Assembly: GCA_035656635.1 (NCBI GenBank)
Contig: DASRSD010000161.1
Coordinates: 1-33,333 of the forward strand
DNA: 33,333 bases
Direction: 5' to 3'
DNA from: Pirellulales bacterium
Lineage (GTDB): Bacteria; Planctomycetota; Planctomycetia; Pirellulales; JADZDJ01
Below the pieces are notes generated by a model. It searched no databases, had not been told where the DNA came from, and saw nothing but the letters and a program-made list of their open reading frames with translations. Of this stretch, positions 1-8,151 are shown in pieces (position 1 is the stretch's first letter; every line of letters starts with the position of its first letter). The position numbers and the translations under genes were made by a program.

Positions 1-218
1 CGCAGTCCCGTGAATGAGCCCGGACCGGTGGTCACGGCCACTAACCGCACGTCGCCTGGCTGCCAGCCGGCTGTTTTTAGCAATTCTTCGATGCCAGGTG
101 CCAAAGATTGGGCGCTTCGCAGCTGTGCGTCTAAGTCGATCCCGACTACCGCTCGATCGTTTTCCAGCACTGCCACGCTACCAGCTAAATCGGTGGTTTC
201 AATCGCCAAAATTCGCAT
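1..218 (-). CDS. tsaB: TsaB, tRNA threonylcarbamoyladenosine biosynthesis protein (5' part only)
   Basis: The reverse strand from the ATG at 218 gives 72 codons that run off the left edge of the window. The N-terminus MRILAIETTDLAGSVAVL is the ASKHA-type first strand of TsaB/YeaZ, and TTGPGSFTGLR near the window edge is the family's signature loop. In the known family TsaB is the catalytically inactive partner that scaffolds TsaD and TsaE in making the t6A modification of ANN-decoding tRNAs in the cytoplasm. It is divergent from the phosphoesterase gene, with about 300 bases between them. The missing C-terminus lies outside the window, so completeness cannot be judged. The family call is secure. 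Confidence 0.93.
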   Translation of the reverse strand, partial: MRILAIETTDLAGSVAVLENDRAVVGIDLDAQLRSAQSLAPGIEELLKTAGWQPGDVRLVAVTTGPGSFTGL

Positions 219-521
219 GCTCTGAGTGGAAACGTTCGTGGAATTTTCGTGACGGCCGATGCATAACGCAGCCTTGAATTACCGCAATTCAGATGCGCGC
301 GTCAAAACTGCCGTCGGATGGATACGATGACGCAAATGCCTATCGTGCAATGGCTTGACCGCCTTCGCGTTGCTTCGTAGACTGCCAGTTTAGCCTTGTC
401 CGTTGCGACAAGATAGAATGAATTGACACCAACCCATCCGACGTGGGGCTACGGCGGCGTAAACCTGTAGGGTGTAGCGTCTGCTGGTTCCACGTTTATG
501 TTCTTGTTAGGTTAAGCGCGC
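219..521. other. Intergenic region between tsaB and the phosphoesterase gene
   Basis: No convincing gene is visible. The stretch must hold the divergent promoters of tsaB and the downstream phosphoesterase, but I could not pair a good -35 with a good -10 box. A perfect TTGACA at 423-428 has no matching -10 at 16-18 bases. Two small perfect inverted repeats are present: TGAATT-5-AATTCA at 275-291 and CTTGTC-6-GACAAG at 395-412. Either could be an operator or a leader hairpin; neither has a T-run. Confidence 0.5.
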
Positions 522-1274
522 GTGAAGCGAGCCCTGATCAGCGATATTCACAGTAATCTCGAAGGCCTCGAGGCCGTGCTGGCCGACATCCGCGCCCAAG
601 GGATCACAGAGATTTTCTGCCTGGGGGATATTATCGGCTACGGCCCCAACCCGCGCGAGTGCATCGACTTGGTCATGAACTGCAAAATGTGCTTGCTGGG
701 CAACCACGACCAAGGGGCGCTATTTGATCCGGAGGGTTTTAATAGCGGCGCCGAACGAGCCATTTTTTGGACCCGCGAACAATTGGAAAATCCGCGTGGA
801 AATCCCGACGCCAACACCAAGCGCTGGGAATTTTTGGGCGAACTACCTCGCAGCCACCGGGACAATGGCTTTTTATACGTGCATGGCTCGCCGCGCAATC
901 CGCTTAACGAATATGTGTTTCCGGAGGACACCATTTGTAGTCCGAAAAAATTGGAAAAAAGCTTTGCGCTGATACAACGGTGTTGCTTCCAGGGCCATAC
1001 CCATGTGCCAGGCGTGTTTACCGAAGGCATGAATTTCCTCAGTCCAGAAGAAATCAATTTTCAATATCGTGTCGGCAGTGAAAAGGCGATGATTAACGTG
1101 GGCTCCGTCGGACAGCCGCGCGACGGCGATCCGCGGGCTTGCTACGTAGTGCAGGAAGACGACAAAATTACCTACCGCCGCGTGGAATATCCGGCCGAGA
1201 AGACGCGGCAAAAGATTCACGACATTCCCGATCTCGATAATTTTCTCGGCGACCGGCTACTGGAGGGCCGGTAA
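522..1274 (+). CDS. Metallophosphoesterase (calcineurin-like, YfcE/MPP family)
   Basis: This 250-residue cytoplasmic protein carries the full metallophosphoesterase metal-site set: D8-x-H10 (SDIH), GD at 35-36, GNHD at 60-63, H121 and GHTH at 158-161. In this superfamily these residues bind a dinuclear metal centre that hydrolyses phosphomono- or diesters. The fold subgroup resembles small bacterial phosphodiesterases with a GHTHxP ending; the substrate cannot be read from sequence. The start is a GTG with no clear Shine-Dalgarno. An in-frame start further in would remove the first metal ligands, so the GTG is preferred. It is 120 bases upstream of yidC on the same strand and could be co-transcribed with it, but no functional link is implied. 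Confidence 0.88.
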   Translation: MKRALISDIHSNLEGLEAVLADIRAQGITEIFCLGDIIGYGPNPRECIDLVMNCKMCLLGNHDQGALFDPEGFNSGAERAIFWTREQLENPRGNPDANTKRWEFLGELPRSHRDNGFLYVHGSPRNPLNEYVFPEDTICSPKKLEKSFALIQRCCFQGHTHVPGVFTEGMNFLSPEEINFQYRVGSEKAMINVGSVGQPRDGDPRACYVVQEDDKITYRRVEYPAEKTRQKIHDIPDLDNFLGDRLLEGR

Positions 1275-1394
1275 GTGGGCGCCAAGCATTCAAAAAGTCG
1301 AAGAGTCAAACCCGCTACGACTTTAGGCGCTGCGACTATTCGGCTTTGCCGATTCCTCCCGTTTTTGATTCAGCCCGTGGTCTAGGATTTCTTC

Positions 1395-3779
1395 GTGGAA
1401 AACCGCCGTTTTATTTTGTTCATTGTCGGGGCGATTGCCATTCTGGCCGCCAATTTTGCGTTTTGGGCATGGCTGCGCGGGCCGCTGCCGCCGCAACCGG
1501 TGGCCCCACAAAAACAGAACGAAGCTGGAGCGGAAAAGAACGCGGCCGATAAACTCAATGGCGATGAACAAAGACCGAAAGAAGAGGCCACCGCCAATAT
1601 AGAAGCCGCGCCTGCGAATGCAGCCGAAGAACGTGAGACGCCAACGCAATGGTTTACGCTTGGTTCCGCCGACGCCGGAGAAAATAATCCCTACCGCCTA
1701 TTAGTGACGCTTACCAATCGCGGCGCGGCTGTGGAACGCATTGAGTTAAGCAGCGCGAAGTATCGCGATTTAGAAAACCGCGCCGGCTATTTGGGCCATT
1801 TGGCCGCAGAAAATGCTGCCCCAGGAGTGAAAATCAATTTGGTTGCACCCGGCACGCCTGCAGCCGCCGCCGGGCTGCTTCCCAACGACGTCATCACAGG
1901 AGTTAATTCGCAATCGGTGGCCGACGCGGCGGCTCTAGAAAAGGCCATCAACAACAGCTCGCCCGGCGAAAAAATTGAACTTTCGGTGCTTCGCGGTGGG
2001 CAGCCGCAATCGCTTTCGGTCACGTTGGGAAAGCGCCCGCTGGAAGTTGTGCGTCCGGAATTGTTCACAGCCGACATGCAAATGCCACAGCCGCTCGACA
2101 TGGTCGCCGGCAACACCCACGATCCGTTGTCGTTTTTGCTGACGTTGTGGCAGATCGATAAAAAGACTTTGGCCGATGATAAAAAAATTTCCGATGATAA
2201 AACGCCGCCGGTCGATCCGCTGGCAGGACTTGACACGGAATTGCCGGGCGTTAAGCTCCGCACCGCAAACTGGCAGGCCAAGCAAATTGACGTCGATACG
2301 GTCGAATTCACGCGCGCGGTTCCAAGCTTCGATTTGGAACTTGTTAAGCGTTACAAACTCGCAAAAGCGGATGGTGGAAAACCCGCTTATCATCTAACGC
2401 TTGAAATTGAATTACGCAACACAGGCCAAACAAAGCACACGGTCAGCTACCAACTCGATGGGCCCACGGGATTGCCCATCGAGGGTTGGTGGTACACCAG
2501 CCGGCCGTCGCGCAGTTGGAGCGGCATCGGAGTGCGCGATACCGCCTTGCTTCTACAAGGAAAAGATCCGGCGCTCATCAGTCCGATGGCCACCGCCGAA
2601 GGGAAGCTCGATCCGCCCTACCGCTCGGAAGAACCCGATGCCCTGATGGTGTATGCGGGAGTGGACGGCCAATACGTGGCCTCCGCGCTGTTGCCGACAC
2701 CGATGAAAGATCGCGAGCCCTGGTTAGCCCAAATCAAACCCATTGTCGTGGGCCGTATGCCCACTGATCCGCGCTATAAAACGCTGGGAGATGTTTCTTG
2801 CCGCTTGGTGAGCGTCAGCGAAACGCTGGATCCGGGCGGCGCGCCCGTCAAGCACAGTTACACTTTGTTTGCCGGCCCGAAGCAGCCCGATTTGCTGGCT
2901 CAATATCCGCTGGAAGGCGATCCCCAAGATAACTTGGGCGAATTAATTTATTACGGCTGGCCGATCTGGGCGGTGGTCGCCAGGCCAATGACTCACATTC
3001 TGTCTTTCTTTTACGGCATCGTGGGCAATTACGGGTTGGCGATCATCCTGCTGACGGTGCTGGTTCGGGCTTGCATGTTTCCCTTCACGCGCAGGCAAGC
3101 GGCTAGCGCACAAAAAATGCAGGCACTAAAGCCTGAGCTAGACCGCATCAACCAAAAATACAAAGGCAAAGCAGAAGAAAAAACGCGGGCGATGCAGGAG
3201 CTGTATCGCAAGCACAACTTCAATCCGATGGCCGGCTGCATGTTGGCCTTTTTGCAGTTACCCATCTTCATTGGGTTGTATCGCTCGTTGATGATCAACA
3301 TCGATTTGCGCCAGGCGCCATTGTTGGGAGAAAGCATCCGCTGGTGCTCGAACCTCGCGGCGCCTGACATGCTGTGGTATTGGAAAGATTTTTCGCTGAT
3401 TCCCAATTTTTTAACGGCCTACCGCGGGTTCATGTCACTAGGGCCCTATTTGAACATTCTGCCGATTTTCACCGTCACGCTGTTCATCATTCAACAGCAA
3501 ATGTTTATGCCGCCTGCGACTGACGATCAAACGAAAACGCAGCAAAAAATGATGAAGTACATGCTGATTTTGATCGCCTACGCTTATTATTCGGTGCCCA
3601 GCGGGTTGTGCTTGTACATTATTGCTTCCAGCATCTGGGGCATTGCTGAGAAAATGCTGTTGCCAAAAACAAAAATAACTGACGGCGCGCTGGCGACAGC
3701 TTCCAGTCGAACTGGAGCTTCTTCCTCCGGCAACGGCGCAGCTACCCGACGTGATCGAAAAAGGCAACGCGGAAAATAA
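1395..3779 (+). CDS. yidC: Membrane protein insertase YidC with an inserted PDZ-like domain
   Basis: The 794-residue protein inserts and folds inner-membrane proteins. An N-terminal helix (about 7-27) is followed by a low-complexity Ala/Glu/Lys stretch and a long periplasmic region. The conserved Oxa1-type core runs from about residue 530 to 770, with FFYGIVGNYGLAIILLT, the in-membrane arginine in LLTVLVRACMFPFTRRQA, and a cytoplasmic helical hairpin rich in Lys/Gln. The tail is basic (RRDRKRQRGK), as in ribosome-contacting YidC tails. Residues about 131-215 do not belong to the standard periplasmic beta-sandwich: they read as a PDZ domain (APGTPAAAAGLLPNDVITGVN, then a long helix and SVTLGKR). 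Escherichia coli YidC has about 550 residues, so this one is considerably larger. The start is GTG at 1395, giving an immediate membrane anchor. mnmE follows 54 bases downstream, a common gram-negative neighbour. Confidence 0.95.
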   Translation: MENRRFILFIVGAIAILAANFAFWAWLRGPLPPQPVAPQKQNEAGAEKNAADKLNGDEQRPKEEATANIEAAPANAAEERETPTQWFTLGSADAGENNPYRLLVTLTNRGAAVERIELSSAKYRDLENRAGYLGHLAAENAAPGVKINLVAPGTPAAAAGLLPNDVITGVNSQSVADAAALEKAINNSSPGEKIELSVLRGGQPQSLSVTLGKRPLEVVRPELFTADMQMPQPLDMVAGNTHDPLSFLLTLWQIDKKTLADDKKISDDKTPPVDPLAGLDTELPGVKLRTANWQAKQIDVDTVEFTRAVPSFDLELVKRYKLAKADGGKPAYHLTLEIELRNTGQTKHTVSYQLDGPTGLPIEGWWYTSRPSRSWSGIGVRDTALLLQGKDPALISPMATAEGKLDPPYRSEEPDALMVYAGVDGQYVASALLPTPMKDREPWLAQIKPIVVGRMPTDPRYKTLGDVSCRLVSVSETLDPGGAPVKHSYTLFAGPKQPDLLAQYPLEGDPQDNLGELIYYGWPIWAVVARPMTHILSFFYGIVGNYGLAIILLTVLVRACMFPFTRRQAASAQKMQALKPELDRINQKYKGKAEEKTRAMQELYRKHNFNPMAGCMLAFLQLPIFIGLYRSLMINIDLRQAPLLGESIRWCSNLAAPDMLWYWKDFSLIPNFLTAYRGFMSLGPYLNILPIFTVTLFIIQQQMFMPPATDDQTKTQQKMMKYMLILIAYAYYSVPSGLCLYIIASSIWGIAEKMLLPKTKITDGALATASSRTGASSSGNGAATRRDRKRQRGK

Positions 3780-3833
3780 GCGTGTAAGTTCAGAGGGGCC
3801 ATTCTTGCTTGAAACCTGGTCATTTTTGGCCTC

Positions 3834-5243
3834 ATGCTTTCGCTCGACGATACCATTGCCGCAGTTGCGACAGCGTCGAACCCGGCGGCGCGGGGAATTG
3901 TGCGGCTCAGCGGACCTCAGGCCGTAGAAATTATTTCGCGATGCTTTGTCGCATTACATTCCAATGCGGATTGGACGCGGCTGAAGCAACCGACGGCAAT
4001 TAGCGGGCACGTGTCTGGCAATCGTTTGCCTGGTTCGTCGGCAAATAATCAGCCGCTGCAATTACCGGCCGATCTTTTTTTATGGCCCACGACTCGTAGC
4101 TACACGCGTCAGCCCCTGGCAGAAATACATTCCATCGGGTCGCCTCCCCTGCTGCAAACTTTGCTGCAAGCCGTCTGCAATGCCGGTGCCCGACTGGCCG
4201 AGCCGGGCGAATTCACGCTGCGCGCATTTTTGGCCGGCCGCCTCGATTTGACGCAAGCGGAGGCCGTTTTGGGCGTGGTCGATGCCGCCAATCGTCAGCA
4301 GCTTCACGCGGCTTTGGAACAATTGGCCGGCGGATTATCGCACCCCTTGCAGCAGCTGCGGTCCAACTTGCTGAATCTGCTGGCAGACTTGGAAGCCGGA
4401 CTCGATTTTGTGGAAGACGACATCCGCTTTATCACCTCCGACGAATTAAAACATCGCCTGGCCGATGCGGCAATGCAAATGGAAATCACTGGCCGACAAC
4501 TGGACAACCGCACCGCCGGCGCAGGCTTGCCGCGTGTGGTGCTGCTGGGTTGGCCGAACGTAGGAAAAAGCAGTCTCTTTAACGCGCTTTTGGAAAGCGC
4601 TGCCGCCTTGGTTTCCCCGCAGGCTGGCACCACGCGTGATTATCTTGTCGCCGTTATTAACGCTGCCGGATTGCCTATCGAGCTGATCGACACCGCGGGG
4701 ATGATGTCCGAAGGCGAATCGCGGCGGCCCGAAGATGTTGCTGCTCAATCCGCCTCGGAGCATCAGCAGGGCCAGGCCGACTTGCAACTGCTGTGCCTGG
4801 ATGCCACCCGAGCGGCCAACGATTGGGAACAAGCTGAGATACAGCGTGTGAAATCATATTCCAACACGTTAATCATTTTGACGAAATGCGATGCACCCGC
4901 TCAGGCAAATTGCATGGAGCCAGCCATTCGCACCAGCAGCCATAGCGGGCAGGGATTAAATCAATTGCGGAGAGCCATTCGTGCTGCCCTAGCGGCACAG
5001 CCCAATGAAGCAGGAGTCGTCGCTGGAACGGCAGCCAGAGTGCGGGAAAGTTTGCGGCTAGCAAACGAGGCTCTGTTGCGAGCGCAGCGTTTAGTCGGAT
5101 CTGCTGAGGTTCATCAAGCGGCGGAAGAGCTCCTGGCAGCGGAGCTTCGACTCGCCTTGGGGGAATTGGGAAAAGTGGTGGGCGCTGTATATACCGATGA
5201 TTTGTTGGACTGCATTTTCAGCCGGTTCTGCATCGGCAAGTGA
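3834..5243 (+). CDS. mnmE: tRNA uridine-5-carboxymethylaminomethyl modification GTPase MnmE (TrmE)
   Basis: The 469-residue length is usual for MnmE. The N-terminal folate-binding domain starts DTIAAVATASNPAARGIVRLSG. It is followed by the helical domain with an inserted G domain: G1 GWPNVGKSS near residue 240, switch GTTRD, G3 DTAG and G4 TKCD. The protein ends FCIGK, the conserved C-terminal motif containing the functionally required cysteine. In the known pathway MnmE with MnmG adds cmnm5 to U34 of certain tRNAs in the cytoplasm. The ATG at 3834 lacks an obvious Shine-Dalgarno, but the protein aligns from its first residues. It sits 54 bases after yidC, so the two are likely co-transcribed. 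Confidence 0.97.
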   Translation: MLSLDDTIAAVATASNPAARGIVRLSGPQAVEIISRCFVALHSNADWTRLKQPTAISGHVSGNRLPGSSANNQPLQLPADLFLWPTTRSYTRQPLAEIHSIGSPPLLQTLLQAVCNAGARLAEPGEFTLRAFLAGRLDLTQAEAVLGVVDAANRQQLHAALEQLAGGLSHPLQQLRSNLLNLLADLEAGLDFVEDDIRFITSDELKHRLADAAMQMEITGRQLDNRTAGAGLPRVVLLGWPNVGKSSLFNALLESAAALVSPQAGTTRDYLVAVINAAGLPIELIDTAGMMSEGESRRPEDVAAQSASEHQQGQADLQLLCLDATRAANDWEQAEIQRVKSYSNTLIILTKCDAPAQANCMEPAIRTSSHSGQGLNQLRRAIRAALAAQPNEAGVVAGTAARVRESLRLANEALLRAQRLVGSAEVHQAAEELLAAELRLALGELGKVVGAVYTDDLLDCIFSRFCIGK

Positions 5244-5438
5244 GTGGTAAGGCCAAAAGCGCTTGCTTGCCTAAGAGATTCGCCTGGAAAAGATGCGAAC
5301 TGGGTTGATACTTAAGCCAGCATGACCTACAAATAGATAGCCCAAACGCCAATCACTGCCCAGACTACGCAATATAACAGGCGAAAACGGCGGCGATATT
5401 TCATGTGTCCGTCTTTCGATTTTTGAAGGGTTTTAAGC
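5244..5438. other. Short intergenic region with hdeD-like promoter and a 25-codon antisense ORF
   Basis: The 195 bases between mnmE and the HdeD-like gene contain the promoter described separately at 5305-5333. On the reverse strand a 25-codon ORF (5404 down to 5327) would encode an Arg-rich N-terminus and one hydrophobic helix ending VVWAVIGVWAIYL. It has only a weak ribosome-binding site, so it is not annotated as a gene. Confidence 0.4.
5305..5333 (+). promoter_or_regulatory. Sigma70-like promoter for the HdeD-like gene
   Basis: TTGATA at 5305-5310 (five of six consensus bases) and TACAAA at 5328-5333 (four of six) are separated by exactly 17 bases. Transcription would begin near 5340, leaving a leader of about 100 bases before the ATG at 5439. 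It lies after the mnmE stop, suggesting that the HdeD-like gene is separately expressed. Confidence 0.45.
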
Positions 5439-6005
5439 ATGTTTGATAAGGCAAAACGCATTTCCAGTTTTCTGGTGATTCGCGGCTTGTTGGCACTGGT
5501 GTTCGGCGTGCTGGTGTTGGCGCTTCCCACGCTGGCGGTGGTTTCTTCGTTGATTTGGGTGTTCGCGATTTTTGCGATTGTGGATGGAACCTTTGCCGTC
5601 GTCGGGTCGTTGGCCAGTCATGAAACGTTTGAGGATTGGTGGCTCCTGCTATTGGCCGGCATCATGGGAATTATGATTGGCGTCTTCACGTTTGCTCGGC
5701 CTGGCGTGGCAGCGTTGGTATTGGTGATGTACATTGGCCTGCGAGCAATCATCAGCGGCATTTTAGAAATTGTTTTCGCAATCCGGCTGCGCAAGCATGT
5801 GGAAGGCGAATGGCTGTTCGTTGTGGCCGGCGTGCTCTCGATGCTGTTCGGCCTGGCGCTGATTGTGTGGCCGATCGCCGGAATCGAGGCCGTGGTATGG
5901 CTGATCGGAGTTTACGCTATTGCTGGTGGCGCCATGCAACTGGTGCTGGCCGGGCAAGTGCGCGATTGGGTGCGGCGGATCGAAGACAGAAAAACAGCCG
6001 CATAG
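5439..6005 (+). CDS. HdeD-like membrane protein (DUF308)
   Basis: The 188-residue protein is almost entirely hydrophobic, with about six transmembrane helices arranged as repeated pairs (GLLALVFGVLVLALPTLAVV, LLLLAGIMGIMIGVFTFARPG, VVAGVLSMLFGLALIVWPIAG). Each pair ends in a Pro-containing turn, the pattern of the HdeD/DUF308 family. HdeD is tied to acid resistance in enterobacteria; in other phyla the role is mostly unknown, so no function is asserted. GAAGGG about eight bases before the ATG is a good Shine-Dalgarno and supports this start. It converges on the pseudouridine synthase gene, with eight bases between their ends. Confidence 0.82.
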   Translation: MFDKAKRISSFLVIRGLLALVFGVLVLALPTLAVVSSLIWVFAIFAIVDGTFAVVGSLASHETFEDWWLLLLAGIMGIMIGVFTFARPGVAALVLVMYIGLRAIISGILEIVFAIRLRKHVEGEWLFVVAGVLSMLFGLALIVWPIAGIEAVVWLIGVYAIAGGAMQLVLAGQVRDWVRRIEDRKTAA

Positions 6006-6013
6006 CAACTGCG

Positions 6014-7006
6014 TCAGGAAGTTCGCTTGGACGGCGGCCTGAAAGATCGCAATTCATTCAGCACTGCCAGCAGATCAGCGGCCAGGGGCGCTTCGAAAGT
6101 TAATACCGCGCCGCTGGCCGGATGTGCCAAGCTTAGTCGTTGGGCATGCAACGCTTGCCGAGCAAGAATGACTTGGCGATCGTCGGTTTGCTTCCGAATT
6201 TCGCCGCGCGTAATTTCCGCTCGGCCGCCGTATTGTTTATCACACAATACTGGACAACCGATGGCCGCCAAATGGACGCGAATTTGGTGCGTCCGTCCCG
6301 TCTTTGGTTTCACTTGGAGTGCGGCAAAGCCGTCGAACAACTCGGCGACTTCGTACATGGTTTGCGCCGGCCGGCTGGACGGATGATCGCGACGAATGGC
6401 CATTTTTTCCCGTTGATACGGGTGCATTCCAATCGGCATGTCGATGACGTCGCGATCCCGATCGATTGCACCTACTACAATCGCAAAATACTCTTTCTGT
6501 ACCGTGCGCTGAGCAAATTGCTCCGCTAATGCGTAATGGGCCGCATCGGTTTTAGCCACAACTAAAACCCCGCTGGTATCACGATCTAGCCGATGCACAA
6601 TACCAGGACGAGTGGGACCACCGGCTCCGCTGAGTTGTTGAAAATGAAACGCCAAGGCTGCGGCTAGTGTGCCCGACCAGTGCCCTTTGGCCGGATGCAC
6701 AACCATGCCTGGCGGCTTGTTGATTGCCGCCAAATGCTCGTCTTCGAATAGTATTTGCAGCGGAATATCTTCCGGCACAGGGCCCGGTCGAGGCAGCTCG
6801 GGCAATGCAAACCGTAATTGCTCGCCACCTTTTAAACGCTGCCCGGCCTTGGCCGGCCGATCGTTCAGCGAAACTGCGCCCGCATCAATCGCCCGCCGCA
6901 ATTGGGCGCGGCTGAATTCAGGAAACTGGCTGGCCAAAAAGACATCGAGCCGGCACCCGGCATGCTCCGGCTCTACCATGCGCTCAATCGGCGAGCCAGC
7001 GGACAT
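6014..7006 (-). CDS. RluD-type 23S rRNA pseudouridine synthase (RluA family)
   Basis: The reverse-strand protein from the ATG at 7006 has 330 residues. An N-terminal S4 RNA-binding domain (CRLDVFLASQFPEFSRAQLRRAI) precedes the RluA catalytic domain with HRLDRDTSG near residue 140, whose second Asp is the nucleophile, and KTGRTHQIRVHL further on. Members isomerise specific uridines in 23S rRNA or tRNA; RluD is the closest architectural match, but target uridines cannot be read from sequence. The frame stays open to 7150, but those upstream codons overlap the preceding TPR gene and do not resemble the family, so 7006 is chosen. It lies 10 bases after the TPR gene's stop, so the two form an operon. 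Confidence 0.93.
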   Translation of the reverse strand: MSAGSPIERMVEPEHAGCRLDVFLASQFPEFSRAQLRRAIDAGAVSLNDRPAKAGQRLKGGEQLRFALPELPRPGPVPEDIPLQILFEDEHLAAINKPPGMVVHPAKGHWSGTLAAALAFHFQQLSGAGGPTRPGIVHRLDRDTSGVLVVAKTDAAHYALAEQFAQRTVQKEYFAIVVGAIDRDRDVIDMPIGMHPYQREKMAIRRDHPSSRPAQTMYEVAELFDGFAALQVKPKTGRTHQIRVHLAAIGCPVLCDKQYGGRAEITRGEIRKQTDDRQVILARQALHAQRLSLAHPASGAVLTFEAPLAADLLAVLNELRSFRPPSKRTS

Positions 7007-7016
7007 CAGACGTTCG

Positions 7017-7865
7017 TCATTTCGACGCTCCGGCCGGCGGAGAATTGGAACCCGGCGGGGAAGATTCAGGTACCGGGGCCACTGGAGGAATCGATGTGCC
7101 GCCAGACTTGTTGTCGGAAGTACGGCTTGAAGTGCTGCCGGATAGCGCACTGGGCAACTTTACATCGCCTGGAGATACCGATTCGGAGGGCTCTTCTAAA
7201 TTAAAGGCAGGCTTCACACCGGGTATGCCGGGCGAATTATCCTGCGCTGGCGGGCGTGGCTCTTGCTTGGCAAACCAATCGTAAAACTCTTTGATCGACG
7301 GCTGATTCAAACGGTTAATATGAGTTCGAGCTGACTCGACCAGTGAACTATCTGGATACTCTTTGATGAGACGCTGGAAGTCGTCCCGGGCGCGGTCTAA
7401 ATCGCCTATGGATTCGTGAGCTCTTCCTAAACCGTACAACGCCCAAGCCCGCAGCATGGGGTCCTTTGTTTCCTTTTCAACCGTGGCAAACGCTTCGGAG
7501 GCATTAAAAATGGCTTCGCGACCAGCCGGCTTGTTGGCGAATAGCGCGTTGGCGCCGTTATCGAGCATTGTTTCCGCCATCACCAATTGGGCTACGGTTG
7601 CTGGTTGCGTACCACGATGATCGTCCACCGTGCGCTGCAGTTCGGGCATCATTTGGCTGTCCAATGCCATGACGAGCTGATCGGAAGCCGCGACCGTGGC
7701 TCGCCGTTCGACCGAGCCCAAATAGGCATAAACCGCCAAGACAATCGCCAGCGCCACGAGGATGCCGAGGATAGCCCGCGCGTAAGGCTTGAGCTTTTCG
7801 CTGGTTTTTTCCAGCCAGTCGGCGAGTTGGTTGGTATGTAGTTCGTGACGGTGTTGAGCTTTCAT
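7017..7865 (-). CDS. Membrane-anchored tetratricopeptide-repeat protein
   Basis: From the ATG at 7865 the protein has 282 residues. A charged N-terminus is followed by one transmembrane helix at about 31-50 (AILGILVALAIVLAVYAYLG), an arrangement like YfgM-type anchors. A helical region includes a recognisable TPR, YGLGRAHESIGDLDRARDDF with LIKEYPDSS after it. The last 70 residues are a Pro/Ser/Gly-rich disordered tail. Such proteins usually bind partners at the outer face of the inner membrane, but no partner is evident. The frame is open to 7904, but GGAA about eight bases before the 7865 ATG and the shape of the N-terminus favour the shorter form. It is the first gene of a pair with the pseudouridine synthase. 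Confidence 0.8.
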   Translation of the reverse strand: MKAQHRHELHTNQLADWLEKTSEKLKPYARAILGILVALAIVLAVYAYLGSVERRATVAASDQLVMALDSQMMPELQRTVDDHRGTQPATVAQLVMAETMLDNGANALFANKPAGREAIFNASEAFATVEKETKDPMLRAWALYGLGRAHESIGDLDRARDDFQRLIKEYPDSSLVESARTHINRLNQPSIKEFYDWFAKQEPRPPAQDNSPGIPGVKPAFNLEEPSESVSPGDVKLPSALSGSTSSRTSDNKSGGTSIPPVAPVPESSPPGSNSPPAGASK

Positions 7866-8151
7866 CCGTGTTCCAATGAAGGGGAGTAGTACACAAATCG
7901 ACAATGCAGATGTGCCGAAAGTCGATGCACGAATGACTTTTAGCCGCGCTTATTTCCTGCAGAAGTATAGCGCCGAAAGAAGATTAACGTCAAGGCCGGC
8001 ACGGGCATGGAATGACGAAGTATCGACAGAAATTTCAGCCAATGGACAAGCCGCCGGTGCAAACGATACACTCGCGGGCCAGCCAAGTGTCATTAAAATT
8101 TATATCGGCGTCTTTAGCACGTCGCCAGAATATTCTCTCTGCTGCTGACCC

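Noticed and set aside
7007-7150. N-terminal extension of the pseudouridine synthase
   Set aside because: It overlaps the coding region of the TPR gene in another frame and has no resemblance to the family.
8127-8136. AGAATATTCT as an SOS box for the helicase
   Set aside because: It is a plain AT-rich palindrome without the CTG/CAG or GAAC/GTTC halves of known LexA sites.
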